Assembly: GCA_015680685.1 (NCBI GenBank)
Contig: MNCI01016409.1
Span: 324,788 to 388,787, forward strand
Length of the DNA stretch: 64,000 bases
From: Gnetum montanum
Lineage: Eukaryota; Streptophyta; Gnetopsida; Gnetales; Gnetaceae
Direction: 5' to 3'
The notes beneath the pieces were generated by a model. The model saw nothing but the letters and a program-made list of their open reading frames with translations, was not told the DNA's origin and ran no database searches. Shown piece by piece: positions 58,959 through 63,414 of this stretch (position 1 is its first letter; each line of letters starts with the position of its first letter). The position numbers and the translations under genes are program-made.

Positions 58959-61900
58959 CAATCCAGATGGATACACGCAGAGGTACAACAAATGTGCTGC
59001 CTTAGGGCCACTCACGAGCACTCACAGTTTGTGCCCAGCACAACATAAGGGCATCAACCCTCTCGAAGAAACAATCACACGCTCTGCTCATGTGCCCTAT
59101 CCAGCTAGCATTGTCTCTGCCTCTCCTCTTCTTGCTCCTGAGCCCGCTGCGCGTGCTCCATCTGCTCTCTTTCCCTCCGAGTAATTTCTTCTTGTTGTAG
59201 CTCTGCCCGAACTTGGTCGCGGAGCTCATCCACTAGTTGAGCTCGAGATCCCTTTGCCAGTAGGGCTTGCTGCCTAAGCAGCTCCTGCTCCTCCTCATGA
59301 AATTGGGCCTCCATGTTGGCTTGCGCCTGCTGGAGAGCCTCCTCCCATTGGGCCTCCTAGGCCCACCGCTCCTCAACCGAAGCCTCTGCCGCTGCCTCCT
59401 CTGCAACCCTATCAAGCTTTGTGGCTAACAACACATTCCAACCAAACTTTGTGGATGGAAATGTGTCCATCACGGCCATCGGAGTCGAAGCAGCCATCCC
59501 TTGCCATGCAACCTGCTTTCTAGAGTAGAACATTGCATGCTTCGAAGCAACCCTCGATTGGGAAGGTCTAGGGGGACCCGATGCCAGCCGCTCCTCTGCC
59601 ACACCTTGCCAAAGGGCCAAAATGAGCCCAAGATGGTGCCACCTCTTCCATTGTTGTAGAGTAGCTAGGAAAAAGCGGGGTAGGTTGACTTTGAGCCCAA
59701 ATTTCAAGCATTTCAGGAACACAAAGTGCATGCTCTGAAGCTCGGAACCATTGCCAAATTGGACAAGGAACCGGTCAACCAACTCAGCAGCTCGTCCTCC
59801 AATCGGCGGCAGAGTAGACTTGGGCACTTGCCGACTTTGCATGTGTGGCATTGGTCCATCAAAGAACAGTTCAGCATCTTGTAACCCTCGGGCTGTGGGA
59901 AGAATAATTTCACAATCTGCTTGGGCCCCCAGGTACCTAGCGATCGTTGTCTCTATTAGTGTGATTTCCATGCCCTGAAATTCCATCTTGTCAACTAGCC
60001 AGTTGGTGAAGAAGGCATCATTAGGGAGGGTTGGGTCACCATGTAGCCGTGGGAGGAGAGTATCCCACCCATATTGCTTGACTAGATCCCAAAGCTTAGT
60101 ATGTGTGTAGAATGCCATGGCCGGTTAGAATGTCAGTGTGACCCCCATTGCAGTAACAATTTCCGCCCATGCTTTCTTCGTTTGGAAAACTTGCATAGGG
60201 GTGGGCACGCATTGTTGTTAGAAGATTTTGTGGTTACATATCTTCCATGCCTCCCATAAAAGCAACGTGGCTTTAGAGTCTCCCGTAAGCAACGTTGTGG
60301 TGAGCCATCTTGTTGCTTGCCATGTGTCCTACATGTAAGGGCATTGGAACGTAAAGTGCAGCACAGTCTCGGGCCCACCATCATAGAGGGGGCAGGTGGC
60401 ATCAATGTTGAAGTCGCATTGCATTAAAGATGCCCATACCAGTAGGGCATTACTCTTGAGGAACCAAAGGAAAACCTTTATTTTCTCTGGGAGTTTCCAT
60501 TGCTAGAGTTGTTGCCAACTGTGTACTGATGGGTACACCAATTTCATGAGTTGGTGCAGCATCTGTTCCATCCACCCTCACGCTAGCATGTGTTGCGCAT
60601 GGGTGCAAAGCATCTACCAGGGTCTAGAGTCGTGTGCCCCCATCCGCCGCTTGTTATATTTCCCTCACATGATACGAATCCATTGCGTAGTCCCTTTGCC
60701 TTGCTAGGGGAACTGTAACAATAGCCGTTGCTATCCTATCGTTAGCTTGGCCTCGAATTTGAAAACACCCAGGCCCCTTGCTTCCCTAGGGTGTGCGATC
60801 CGATCCCAGCCAACCAGATGTAATTTACTCCCCCCTTTACCCCCCAACCACACAAAATTCCGAATGAGTTGATTGACAGCTTGGATCACGACCTATGGGG
60901 GAGTTGCAACAACAGCCACAAAGCATGCCATCGTTGTGAGCACCCCAGATGCCAGCACTAACCGCCCTTTCCAGGTGAGAAAGTAATTAGCCCAATGTCC
61001 CACCCGACCCTCAATTTTCCTCAAAACCACATTCCAAGCTGTGCATTGTCCCCAAGCAAAAAGCAGGATACCAAGGTAAGAGTCCTGGGTTGTCCTCGGG
61101 GGGAACCCCAACATCTGCGTGATCTGACACTTAACCTACACATCCACATTGAGGAAGTGCATCAAGGACTTCTCCTGATTCACCACCAGGCCGAGCTCCT
61201 CCACCATCGATGTAAGCACCCGATTAATAGGTTGTGCTTGGGGGACCCTAGCCCAACTGAGAAGCATCATGTCATCACCATAATGTTCGACAAGACATTC
61301 AACGCTTGCACCGTTAGCCTCTCCACCCCTATAGCCTTGCAATAGTATTTCAGTAGGTCCATGACAATGATAAAAAGCAATGATGACAGAGGATCCCCCT
61401 ACCTTAGACCCCTTTTGGGAGACAAGAAACCCCAAAGATGACCCCCCACGTCGAAGGAGAACACGGCTGATGCCTATAGATGAACGCACAACCACATGAA
61501 TTCAGGGTCAAAACCTTTCTGTACCATAATGATGGTGAGCACCTCCCAACTGATTGTGTCATAGGCCTTCCTAATGTCCAGTTTTAGACACAATCCAAGG
61601 AATTTTGAGAGTCGTAGGGAGTGGAGGATCTCCTACATGAGGAGCACCTAGTCTTGTAGGAACTGCCTCTAAACAAACCCCATTTGATGTTCCTTGACAA
61701 GTTTTGGCACAATGGGGACCAACCACTGAACAAGCAGCTTAGAAAAAATTCGGATCAACACATTGCAGACCCTAATGGGTTAGAAATGAGTGGGAGATGA
61801 GGCATTGGCCCGCTTGGGGATACAGACAATCCTTGAGCAATTGATCTCTCGATGTACCTAATGCCTAGCTAGCATCAGGTTGAAAGCGTCTAGAACATTG

Positions 61901-63068
61901 GGCCCCACAATATTGAAAAATTCTTTAAAGAACTCGATGCTCCAGCCATCAGGTCCAGGCACCTTACCTCTCAGCATAGAACTAATGGCCTTTTTCGACT
62001 CCTGCAAGGTAAATGGACCTAGTAATCGAGCATTGTCTCCCTCCTCTAGCACCAGTGGGAACCGCACTGAGACCGGCAACGTGGGCTGCTTAGCCCAAAT
62101 CGCCCCCCAATATGCTGTGAACTCTTGGGCAATGTCTTCCAGATCATCCACCAGAACCCCATGTTTATTTCATCTCTTGCAGTATTTAAGGTAACAAAAT
62201 TAAGTTACCTAATGAAAGTATACTAAATTGCTTGTAAGCCAAAATTTCTTGAAAGACCACACCTTCACTTACTGTTTCTAATCTGGTAATAATATGATCT
62301 AGTAGTGTTATATTGTCCATGTCTTAGATAAAAACATATTGTAGTGAAATCCTTAGTAGGAATTATAAATCTGTTGAAATTGTTTACATACATAGCTGCA
62401 TGGAGGACATTTCCAGTGTTCTATGATGGTATATTGTGTACTAGGTATTGTGCATTATGTTTTAGATGTCTGACAACTTTTCTTCTGCAGTTTCCTGATC
62501 AACTGGCTTCTTTGGTTTCTCATATTCCATGGCCACTCATTTCTTTTGGATCTTCGGTCAGTCCTTCAAGAGTGAATAATTCTACTGGGGTTTCTCATAT
62601 ACTTGATAGACAACTTGAGGTTAAATTCATTAAGTACTTTTTGAATACAATTTATCTTGGTTTGGGAAACCCTGGAAAGATTTTTGAATTATTATATTTG
62701 TTTGTTTGTTGAAGTGGAAGGTATGAACCTTTATAAGATAATACCATGCTTTGGACTTTATGTTGAATATGTTTTGCATTTATTTTGTGTATCTGTTCCA
62801 GATTTGTTTAATCCTTGGGATGCTTATATTATATTACAATTCGTAGAAATGTAAATTTATGTGAAAGTGTAATTTTTTTCTGCAGGAAGAGGCAGCAGCT
62901 GCCTCCCCACTTCTAGAAGAAATCAGAAACCCATCAGAAGAAGCAATATCAACATTAGTTGCAATGGGCTTTGACAGGAATCTTGCTATTCAAGCTCTCA
63001 TTATTGCAAATAATGATCTTAGTGCAGCAACAAATTCACTATTAGAAATGGAAAGCCGTTCAAGCTAA
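8357..63068 (+). CDS. RBL18: Rhomboid-like pseudoprotease with C-terminal UBA domain (RBL18/UBAC2 family), 8 exons
   Basis: Join of 8357-8381, 8480-8580, 10014-10154, 42635-42701, 57488-57639, 57727-57828, 62491-62619 and 62886-63068. All introns are GT-AG and all phases agree, giving 299 codons plus stop. The start [17 protein letters not shown], the block [18 protein letters not shown] and the block [18 protein letters not shown] are characteristic of plant RBL18 and animal UBAC2. Hydrophobic segments lie near residues 18-31, 58-78, 90-110, 120-133 and 150-180. A UBA domain covers about 256-294, with the MGF loop at 266-268. I see no GxSG serine motif, so it is probably a non-catalytic rhomboid. 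Family knowledge places UBAC2-type proteins in the ER membrane, where the UBA binds ubiquitin in ER-associated degradation. The length is close to the Arabidopsis protein (about 287 aa). The oddity is the span of 54.7 kb, caused by retroelement-filled introns 3, 4 and 6. I see no stop or frameshift, so the gene is probably functional. Confidence 0.93.
8480..8580 (+). CDS. RBL18: RBL18-like exon 2
   Basis: 101 bp after the acceptor TGCAG, ending at the donor GTATGT. It completes the split Gln codon and encodes the first hydrophobic segment, with [20 protein letters not shown] as the core. It ends in phase 0 with ISYN. Intron 2 is 1433 bp (8581-10013) and shows no recognisable gene. Confidence 0.93.
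10014..10154 (+). CDS. RBL18: RBL18-like exon 3
   Basis: 47 codons between an acceptor TATCAG and the donor GTAGGT. It encodes the amphipathic stretch [11 protein letters not shown], the second membrane segment and the highly conserved [13 protein letters not shown]. It ends in phase 0 and is followed by the 32.5 kb intron 3. Confidence 0.95.
10155..11780. other. First part of intron 3, no gene
   Basis: Intronic AT-rich sequence with the 23 bp tandem repeat at 10418 and an (AT)n run near 10877-10890. The frame at 11149-11427 shows no domain. Confidence 0.5.
10418..10483. repeat. Three tandem copies of a 23 bp unit
   Basis: The unit GTACCCTTTAGGATCATA plus CGAGC occurs at 10418-10440 and 10441-10463, with a partial third copy from 10464. 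The units differ by one or two bases. Confidence 0.85.
11787..13068 (-). mobile_element. LINE-A, 3' part (continues from 25559 on the far side of the nested LTR element)
   Basis: At 13055-12789 the minus strand reads [20 protein letters not shown] and then [14 protein letters not shown]. This is the typical post-catalytic thumb/connection segment of plant LINE reverse transcriptases. Its missing upstream half (catalytic YVDD) lies at 25559 and above, so the LTR element at 13069-25558 has split one LINE. Downstream is a 222 bp assembly gap, then proline-rich minus-strand frames (11787-12300) that I cannot assign. The 3' end is uncertain. Confidence 0.65.
12364..12585. other. Assembly gap (222 N)
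   Basis: A run of N. Reading frames that cross it are artefacts. Single N also occur at 2816, 3963, 26819 and 26954. Confidence 1.
13381..14248 (-). mobile_element. 868 bp solo LTR inserted in the 5' LTR
   Basis: Absent from the 3' LTR. Its ends are TGATGAGCAG and TTTTATCA, that is TG...CA, flanked by perfect 5 bp duplications CCTTG at 13376-13380 and 14249-14253. No internal genes. A minus-strand TATAAATA at 14142-14149 lies about 100 bp from the right end and suggests minus orientation. The source element is unknown. It also contains the perfect palindrome at 14202-14221. Confidence 0.85.
14202..14221. repeat. Perfect 20 bp inverted repeat
   Basis: GATATCGTAGATACGATATC: 8 bp arms around AGAT. 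Located near the end of the solo LTR and probably part of its U3 region. Confidence 0.7.
15154..15171 (+). promoter_or_regulatory. Primer binding site, tRNA-Asp type
   Basis: TGGCACCATTGTAGGGGA begins two bases after the LTR end. It differs at a few positions, mainly by C-to-T or G-to-A, from the TGGCGCCGTTGCCGGGGA type of PBS known in plant Athila/Tat elements (from memory). Confidence 0.7.
15310..16854 (+). pseudogene. Gypsy gag, degenerate, with CCHC knuckle
   Basis: Open pieces at 15370-15585, 15788-15976 and 16591-16854. The last has a basic, Lys-rich stretch, a Ser run and then [12 protein letters not shown] (16779-16816), a nucleocapsid-type CCHC knuckle with shortened spacing. Broken by stops and frameshifts. 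Confidence 0.6.
17265..17932 (+). pseudogene. Gypsy aspartic protease region, with internal duplication
   Basis: [12 protein letters not shown] near 17688-17723 matches the retropepsin DSGA-type active site. The last 203 bp, including the active site, are duplicated in tandem (17521-17723 and 17724-17926). Since 203 is not a multiple of 3, the copy shifts the frame. In the second copy the catalytic Asp reads Asn (LCNSGLG). Confidence 0.65.
17521..17926 (+). repeat. 203 bp tandem duplication
   Basis: Units 17521-17723 and 17724-17926 differ at only about 3 positions by eye. Both start TTGGCAAATC and end GTTAATATCATTTCA. Confidence 0.95.
18830..19900 (+). pseudogene. Gypsy reverse transcriptase and RNase H, stop-interrupted
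   Basis: [47 protein letters not shown] and VFMNDFF follow Ty3 order. The catalytic F-x-D-D reads FMND at 19180-19191. [13 protein letters not shown] and [16 protein letters not shown] (about 19320-19470) are the connection. IIDASDFAL and [18 protein letters not shown] mark RNase [21 protein letters not shown] at 19910 is the usual stretch before integrase. Stops and one frame change make it inactive. Confidence 0.85.
20160..21360 (+). pseudogene. Gypsy integrase, stop-interrupted
   Basis: An HHCC zinc region ([16 protein letters not shown], then HCCDEC) lies at about 20268-20400. The catalytic core follows, with [20 protein letters not shown] and [10 protein letters not shown] (about 20468-20570). 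The remainder is read with frame changes to [12 protein letters not shown] near 21305-21340. Many stops. Confidence 0.75.
21361..24331 (+). other. 3' non-coding region of the gypsy element
   Basis: No envelope-like or other gene recognised. Minus-strand frames at 21882-22112, 22590-22835 and 22825-23037 have no domain. The poor purine tract TTAGGGAA directly precedes the 3' LTR. Confidence 0.5.
24332..25558 (+). repeat. 3' LTR of the gypsy element
   Basis: Begins TGATGAGTTATCTAGTGGCA and ends GGGACCCCTATCA. TATAAATA at 24809-24816. A G-rich/T-rich low-complexity tract at 24604-24651 is unique to this copy. Confidence 0.88.
25559..26700 (-). pseudogene. LINE-A reverse transcriptase, N-terminal and catalytic part
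   Basis: [20 protein letters not shown] (26620-26560), [13 protein letters not shown] (25980-25940), [17 protein letters not shown] and YVDDTIIVL with YVDD at 25678-25689 are LINE reverse transcriptase motifs in order. The thumb is on the other side of the gypsy element. Confidence 0.8.
27100..28040 (-). pseudogene. LINE-A endonuclease region
   Basis: At 27960-27850 the frame [18 protein letters not shown] and then [10 protein letters not shown] matches the AP-endonuclease N-terminus of L1-type LINEs (W-N-C-R-G-L and LQE-K). The conserved Trp is lost. The remaining domain is poorly legible. Confidence 0.7.
28298..29540 (-). pseudogene. LINE-A ORF1 (DUF4283, CCHC)
   Basis: [20 protein letters not shown] at about 28915-28975 is the DUF4283 pattern (VL..GPW.F). 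[12 protein letters not shown] near 28550-28590 is a degraded CCHC knuckle. ORF1 products of plant LINEs bind RNA. At least ten stops or shifts. Confidence 0.7.
29541..30763. other. Intronic sequence without a gene
   Basis: AT-rich. A short tRNA-like look (29560-29615) was not convincing. From 30000 to 30760 there is no coding signal. Confidence 0.5.
30764..31336 (+). mobile_element. 5'-truncated non-LTR element, sister of the one at 32419
   Basis: The coding stretch around [14 protein letters not shown] and RACSQL aligns with [14 protein letters not shown] and CACSNL of the element at 32419-33496. Both continue into a G/T-rich untranslated tail. Here the tail ends in a long impure A-run (31284-31337). 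An imperfect flank match GTTGCCCAC/GTTGCCTAC may be the target duplication. Confidence 0.55.
31555..31886 (+). pseudogene. 3'-terminal fragment of an RTE-like LINE ORF
   Basis: [37 protein letters not shown] and [19 protein letters not shown] match the well-known C-terminal tail of RTE-type LINE proteins (R-W-M ... R-R-D-R-I ... L-R-W-F-G-H-V ... G-R-P). One frameshift near 31612. The rest of the element is absent. Confidence 0.7.
32404..32418. repeat. Target site duplication (left)
   Basis: AAATTTAATCAAGCT, repeated exactly at 33497-33511. Confidence 0.95.
32419..33496 (+). mobile_element. 1078 bp non-LTR retroelement insertion with (TAA)n tail
   Basis: Flanked by a perfect 15 bp target duplication and ending in (TAA)n at about 33481-33496, which is diagnostic of target-primed insertion. 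The coding part has a stop-interrupted coiled-coil stretch ([38 protein letters not shown]), then the open frame 32863-33135 with [16 protein letters not shown] and [15 protein letters not shown]-rich untranslated tail ends with GGCCCAACCTTTTTCC. No reverse transcriptase is present, so it is a 5'-truncated or non-autonomous copy. The coiled coil resembles in style the end of the LINE-C third ORF. Confidence 0.85.
33497..33511. repeat. Target site duplication (right)
   Basis: AAATTTAATCAAGCT, identical to 32404-32418. Confidence 0.95.
33803..34064 (-). repeat. Ty1/copia 3' LTR
   Basis: On the minus strand CAGCTTGAGGGGGAG (purine tract) is followed by TGTTGGGAAGACTG, the classic copia LTR start. 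CTATAAATCC and CAATAAAG follow as promoter and poly(A) signals. The 3' border at about 33803 (CTAGCTACA) is a guess. Confidence 0.75.
34080..34805 (-). pseudogene. Ty1/copia pol end: reverse transcriptase tail and RNase H
   Basis: Minus-strand motifs in order: [112 protein letters not shown], then [18 protein letters not shown]. These are the copia RNase H and C-terminus. The frame stops just before the purine tract. Only a few stops are present. The upstream part is missing: near 34805 the sequence changes to another LTR. Confidence 0.85.
34806..35040 (-). repeat. LTR start and purine tract of a second LTR element
   Basis: The minus strand shows CACCAAAGAGGGGAATAT (35024-35041), a polypurine tract, followed by TGTTGACGTAGTCC beginning at 35023, an LTR start. 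The LTR runs toward 34806, where it abuts the copia pol fragment. It contains repeats of TGCATGTGTCTGCATGTGTC-type words. Confidence 0.55.
35704..37120 (-). pseudogene. LTR-element ORF, possible plant transposon-type domain
   Basis: A nearly continuous minus-strand frame, interrupted by stops near 36638 and 36425. It reads [29 protein letters not shown], then [40 protein letters not shown] and HPLLIGLI. The pattern (prediction of a locus-like start, a central basic helix, then Y-C-L-L-A-G) resembles the uncharacterised 'putative plant transposon protein' domain often carried by plant LTR elements. A Pro/Ser-rich tail follows. It belongs to the element whose LTR starts at 35023. The assignment is tentative. 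Confidence 0.4.
37121..37994. other. No gene recognised
   Basis: Two loosely similar stretches (37405-37455 and 37865-37925, with ACTTGTTGGCAAGGGTTCC and CCTTGTTGCGACAAGTCCC) suggest repeat remnants. No coding signal. Confidence 0.35.
37995..38895 (-). pseudogene. Ty1/copia gag C-terminal fragment
   Basis: In order on the minus strand: [20 protein letters not shown], a coiled-coil stretch [44 protein letters not shown], the knuckle [14 protein letters not shown] (last Cys lost) and WVPKLNPTK. This is the usual end of a copia gag (coiled coil, F-x-K-G-K, D-K-x-G-L-G, CCHC, W-V-P-K). Stops and a frameshift are present. No integrase follows. Confidence 0.75.
39123..40300 (-). pseudogene. LINE-D connection and zf-RVT region
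   Basis: [40 protein letters not shown] and then [39 protein letters not shown]. The last is the zinc-binding reverse-transcriptase region (zf-RVT). Two frames are needed, so frameshifts are present. Confidence 0.8.
40466..41416 (-). pseudogene. LINE-D reverse transcriptase
   Basis: [51 protein letters not shown] and [18 protein letters not shown], then [20 protein letters not shown]. The catalytic Y/F-A-D-D is degraded to FAYDSF near 40580-40600. Motif order and spacing are of an L1-type plant LINE. Confidence 0.85.
41920..42395 (-). pseudogene. LINE-D endonuclease, C-terminal half
   Basis: [20 protein letters not shown] with KVGG (about 42285-42215) matches the G-D-F-N block. RLDQLYLSN and [14 protein letters not shown] (42060-41950) match the R-L-D and S-D-H-x-P blocks, with catalytic Asp read as Asn in the last. 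Confidence 0.7.
42635..42701 (+). CDS. RBL18: RBL18-like exon 4 (67 bp micro-island between giant introns)
   Basis: 67 bp after the acceptor TTACAG, donor GTAATA. It encodes a single hydrophobic helix, [20 protein letters not shown]. It ends in phase 1, and the leftover G joins AT of exon 5 to make Asp. The exon stands 240 bp beyond the end of LINE-D and is flanked by introns of 32.5 and 14.8 kb. Confidence 0.88.
43070..45010 (+). pseudogene. Capsid-like polyprotein of pararetroviral type, broken
   Basis: Open pieces at about 43080-43673, 43686-44264 and 44275-44664 follow one another with single stops. The first is charged and Ser/Gln-rich and the second basic with Ser/Pro. The third has the paired tryptophans RRWWNQIP, then [14 protein letters not shown] and [15 protein letters not shown]. 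Further on (about 44940-44995, another frame) comes CFLCK with [11 protein letters not shown], a degraded zinc knuckle. This order (acidic/basic linker, W-W helix region, zinc knuckle) is typical of caulimovirid capsid proteins. Breaks: stop near 43672, frame change near 44265, stop near 44662, frame changes beyond 44750, stop inside the knuckle. Confidence 0.55.
45260..46560 (+). pseudogene. Unrecognised frames downstream of the capsid-like region
   Basis: 45350-45532 encodes a coiled coil rich in Lys/Glu/Leu ([25 protein letters not shown]). 45625-45975 is an open frame with no recognised domain ([15 protein letters not shown]). From 46010 to 46200 there is a Tyr/His-rich stretch. By position this could be a last viral ORF before the promoter block, but I have no homology for it. 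Confidence 0.35.
46714..46852 (+). promoter_or_regulatory. TATA box and poly(A) signal of the pararetrovirus-like element
   Basis: CTCCTATATAAGTGTG has TATATAA at 46714-46720. AATAAA follows 127 bp later at 46847-46852. A promoter followed closely by a poly(A) signal is the pattern of terminally redundant retroviral or pararetroviral transcripts. Confidence 0.55.
46901..47565. other. Intronic sequence without a gene
   Basis: AT-rich, no domain. The minus-strand frame at 47114-47335 shows [12 protein letters not shown]-like text but no recognised family. Confidence 0.4.
47566..47580. repeat. Target site duplication of LINE-B (3' side)
   Basis: ATCTGACTATAGAAC, matched at 53563-53577 by ATCTAACTATAGAAT (two transitions in 15). 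Confidence 0.85.
47589..48379 (-). other. LINE-B 3' region
   Basis: GC-rich, with no intact frame. Just before the A-tail the minus strand is G/T-rich, like the 3' ends of LINE-C and the elements at 30764 and 32419. The + frame at 47951-48232 is a shadow. Confidence 0.5.
48380..48960 (-). pseudogene. LINE-B third coding module, homologous to LINE-C ORF3
   Basis: After the end of ORF2, [37 protein letters not shown] and ADGEVIPS align in order with LINE-C ORF3 residues from about 9. Further on, [31 protein letters not shown] and LWRVGRADI align with [30 protein letters not shown] and LWQGVAEE. Two frame changes and several stops interrupt it. Function unknown. Confidence 0.7.
49000..52138 (-). 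pseudogene. LINE-B ORF2: endonuclease, reverse transcriptase, zinc region
   Basis: The ATG at 52138 opens MKILS, then a TAG where Trp is expected, then [15 protein letters not shown] and [17 protein letters not shown] are endonuclease blocks. [45 protein letters not shown] and HFVNNTILF (catalytic pair degraded, 50115-50138) are reverse transcriptase. [16 protein letters not shown] is the thumb. [13 protein letters not shown] (about 49100) is the end of the zf-RVT-type region. Several stops and frame changes. Confidence 0.85.
51833..51880. repeat. 24 bp tandem duplication in LINE-B endonuclease
   Basis: CCAGATCCATTGCTAGGGAA plus GGTA occurs at 51833-51856 and again at 51857-51880, exactly. 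It adds 8 codons to the endonuclease frame. Confidence 0.95.
52283..53532 (-). pseudogene. LINE-B ORF1 (DUF4283 and CCHC knuckle)
   Basis: The start ATG at 53532 opens [44 protein letters not shown] is the DUF4283 pattern. [20 protein letters not shown] and [13 protein letters not shown] (about 52748-52710) form the usual end with a CCHC knuckle. A 36 bp tandem duplication (53039-53110) repeats [15 protein letters not shown]-binding role by family. At least five breaks. Confidence 0.8.
53039..53110. repeat. 36 bp tandem duplication in LINE-B ORF1
   Basis: CAATCCCTGTGCCCCATAAA and 16 more bases, repeated with one difference (CCATAGA/CCACAGA) at 53039-53074 and 53075-53110. It is in frame and repeats 12 codons of DUF4283. 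Confidence 0.95.
53563..53577. repeat. Target site duplication of LINE-B (5' side)
   Basis: ATCTAACTATAGAAT, pairs with 47566-47580. Confidence 0.85.
53578..54289. other. Intronic sequence without a gene
   Basis: AT-rich, no readable domain. Confidence 0.4.
54290..54918 (-). pseudogene. LINE ORF1 fragment (DUF4283 end and CCHC knuckle)
   Basis: The frame 54918-54622 ends with [20 protein letters not shown] and then FIELYNL, the DUF4283 pattern. Further on (54470-54300) [30 protein letters not shown] and [12 protein letters not shown] give a degraded CCHC knuckle. This second part is shared with the + strand fragment at 6083-6418. A 41 bp direct repeat (54564-54604 and 54616-54656 approximately, AATGAATAGAAGATTATATA) lies within the gap. 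Confidence 0.6.
55212..56270 (-). pseudogene. Unrecognised minus-strand coding-like region
   Basis: Frames 56261-55950 ([20 protein letters not shown]) and 55946-55692 ([20 protein letters not shown]), then 55409-55212, read as one broken gene with ordinary codon use. I recognise no domain. It is probably the N-terminal part of another retroelement ORF or a captured gene piece. Confidence 0.3.
56271..57487. other. End of intron 4, no gene
   Basis: AT-rich sequence. The last 30 bases before exon 5 are T-rich, as expected of a plant 3' splice site. Confidence 0.5.
57488..57639 (+). CDS. RBL18: RBL18-like exon 5
   Basis: 152 bp after the acceptor CTGCAG. It encodes [20 protein letters not shown] and [13 protein letters not shown], the most conserved core of the family. 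It ends in phase 0 at the donor GTTATA. Intron 5 is only 87 bp. Confidence 0.95.
57727..57828 (+). CDS. RBL18: RBL18-like exon 6
   Basis: 34 codons, [20 protein letters not shown] and then a basic end [11 protein letters not shown]. The acceptor is TTACAG and the donor GTATAC. This is the last membrane-associated segment. No serine protease GxSG motif occurs at the equivalent LCGILAG. Confidence 0.95.
57829..58483. other. Start of intron 6, no gene
   Basis: AT-rich, only short frames. Confidence 0.5.
58797..58824. other. Cluster of rare restriction sites resembling a cloning polylinker
   Basis: GCGGCCGC (58797-58804), CTCGAG (58804-58809), GCATGC (58811-58816) and GATATC (58819-58824) lie within 28 bp, preceded by TCACACT. 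It may be chance in a GC-rich LINE tail, or a trace of vector sequence in the assembly. Confidence 0.5.
58920..58956. repeat. Poly(C) homopolymer, 37 bp
   Basis: 37 consecutive C on the + strand (G on the LINE-C sense strand), just 3' of ORF3. It could form a G-quadruplex or i-motif. It may be inflated or collapsed in the assembly. Confidence 0.9.
59105..60118 (-). pseudogene. LINE-C ORF3: unknown globular domain plus coiled coil
   Basis: From ATG at 60118, 253 codons are open. One TAG (59359-59357) interrupts, and the same frame continues to 59105, 337 codons in all. Residues 1-200 look globular: [84 protein letters not shown]. From about 240 the sequence is a charged helix rich in Glu, Gln, Arg and Ala ([30 protein letters not shown]), a likely coiled coil. 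The TAG stands where Gln would fit. It sits directly after ORF2 in the same frame, so it may have been a C-terminal extension of ORF2 or a separate cistron. I do not recognise the family. LINE-B has a homologue in the same place. Confidence 0.7.
60130..62190 (-). pseudogene. LINE-C reverse transcriptase and zinc region, broken
   Basis: [20 protein letters not shown], then [20 protein letters not shown] (about 61980-61925) opens the reverse transcriptase. [17 protein letters not shown] holds the catalytic YGDD at 61271-61282. [19 protein letters not shown] is the thumb. [20 protein letters not shown] (about 60410-60350) is zf-RVT. Its last frame, [15 protein letters not shown], ends at a TAA six bases before the ORF3 start and in the same frame. 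Many stops. Confidence 0.85.
62191..62490. other. End of intron 6, no gene
   Basis: AT-rich, ending in a pyrimidine-rich tract before the exon 7 acceptor. Confidence 0.5.
62491..62619 (+). CDS. RBL18: RBL18-like exon 7
   Basis: 43 codons after the acceptor TCTGCAG, in phase 0. They encode the start [15 protein letters not shown] and then a Ser/Asn-rich cytosolic linker, which is variable in the family. The donor is GTTAAA and intron 7 is 266 bp. Confidence 0.9.
62886..63068 (+). CDS. RBL18: RBL18-like exon 8 (UBA domain and stop)
   Basis: 60 codons plus TAA. After a short acidic linker it encodes the UBA domain: [20 protein letters not shown] and then the third helix around [12 protein letters not shown]. 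It is complete to the stop codon. Confidence 0.95.
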   Translation, partial: EEAAAASPLLEEIRNPSEEAISTLVAMGFDRNLAIQALIIANNDLSAATNSLLEMESRSS

Positions 63069-63414
63069 AGGGCTTTTGGCAAATTTATTGCGCCTGTTAT
63101 TTCATTGAAATATGTATATTTTAGCAATGCAAACACATGTTTTTAAAGATGAATGGTACTTCCATGTACATCGTTGTTATTGTTTATGTAGTTGATTTTC
63201 TCGTACAAAAGTTTTAAAAAATAGTCAACTATGTGTAGAGATACATTTTCCTTAAGTTTAGCCATTTGATGGATTGCTTAAACAAACATAGTATTGGTAT
63301 TAATAGATAAATAATTATCAGTTTCTGTTAAATGTCAATAAGATGTTGCTTATTTGCTTAAAACATGCATTTTGTAGTCAACAAGTCACAAGTTCAATTC
63401 TAAAGGGTATAATA
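63069..63414 (+). other. 3' UTR and downstream flank of the RBL18-like gene
   Basis: AT-rich sequence directly after the stop. No canonical AATAAA is seen in the first 200 bp, so the cleavage site cannot be placed. No other gene is visible. Confidence 0.4.

Larger units (their letters stand above)
58484..62190 (-). mobile_element. LINE-C, 5'-truncated, with ORF3
   Basis: The minus-strand 3' end is an A-tail (T7 at 58484-58490). Going upstream: a G/T-rich 3' region with a 37 bp poly(C) run, ORF3 (59105-60118), the zinc region and reverse transcriptase to about 62190, where the element ends before the endonuclease. No clear target duplication was found. It is GC-rich compared with the host intron. 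Confidence 0.82.
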
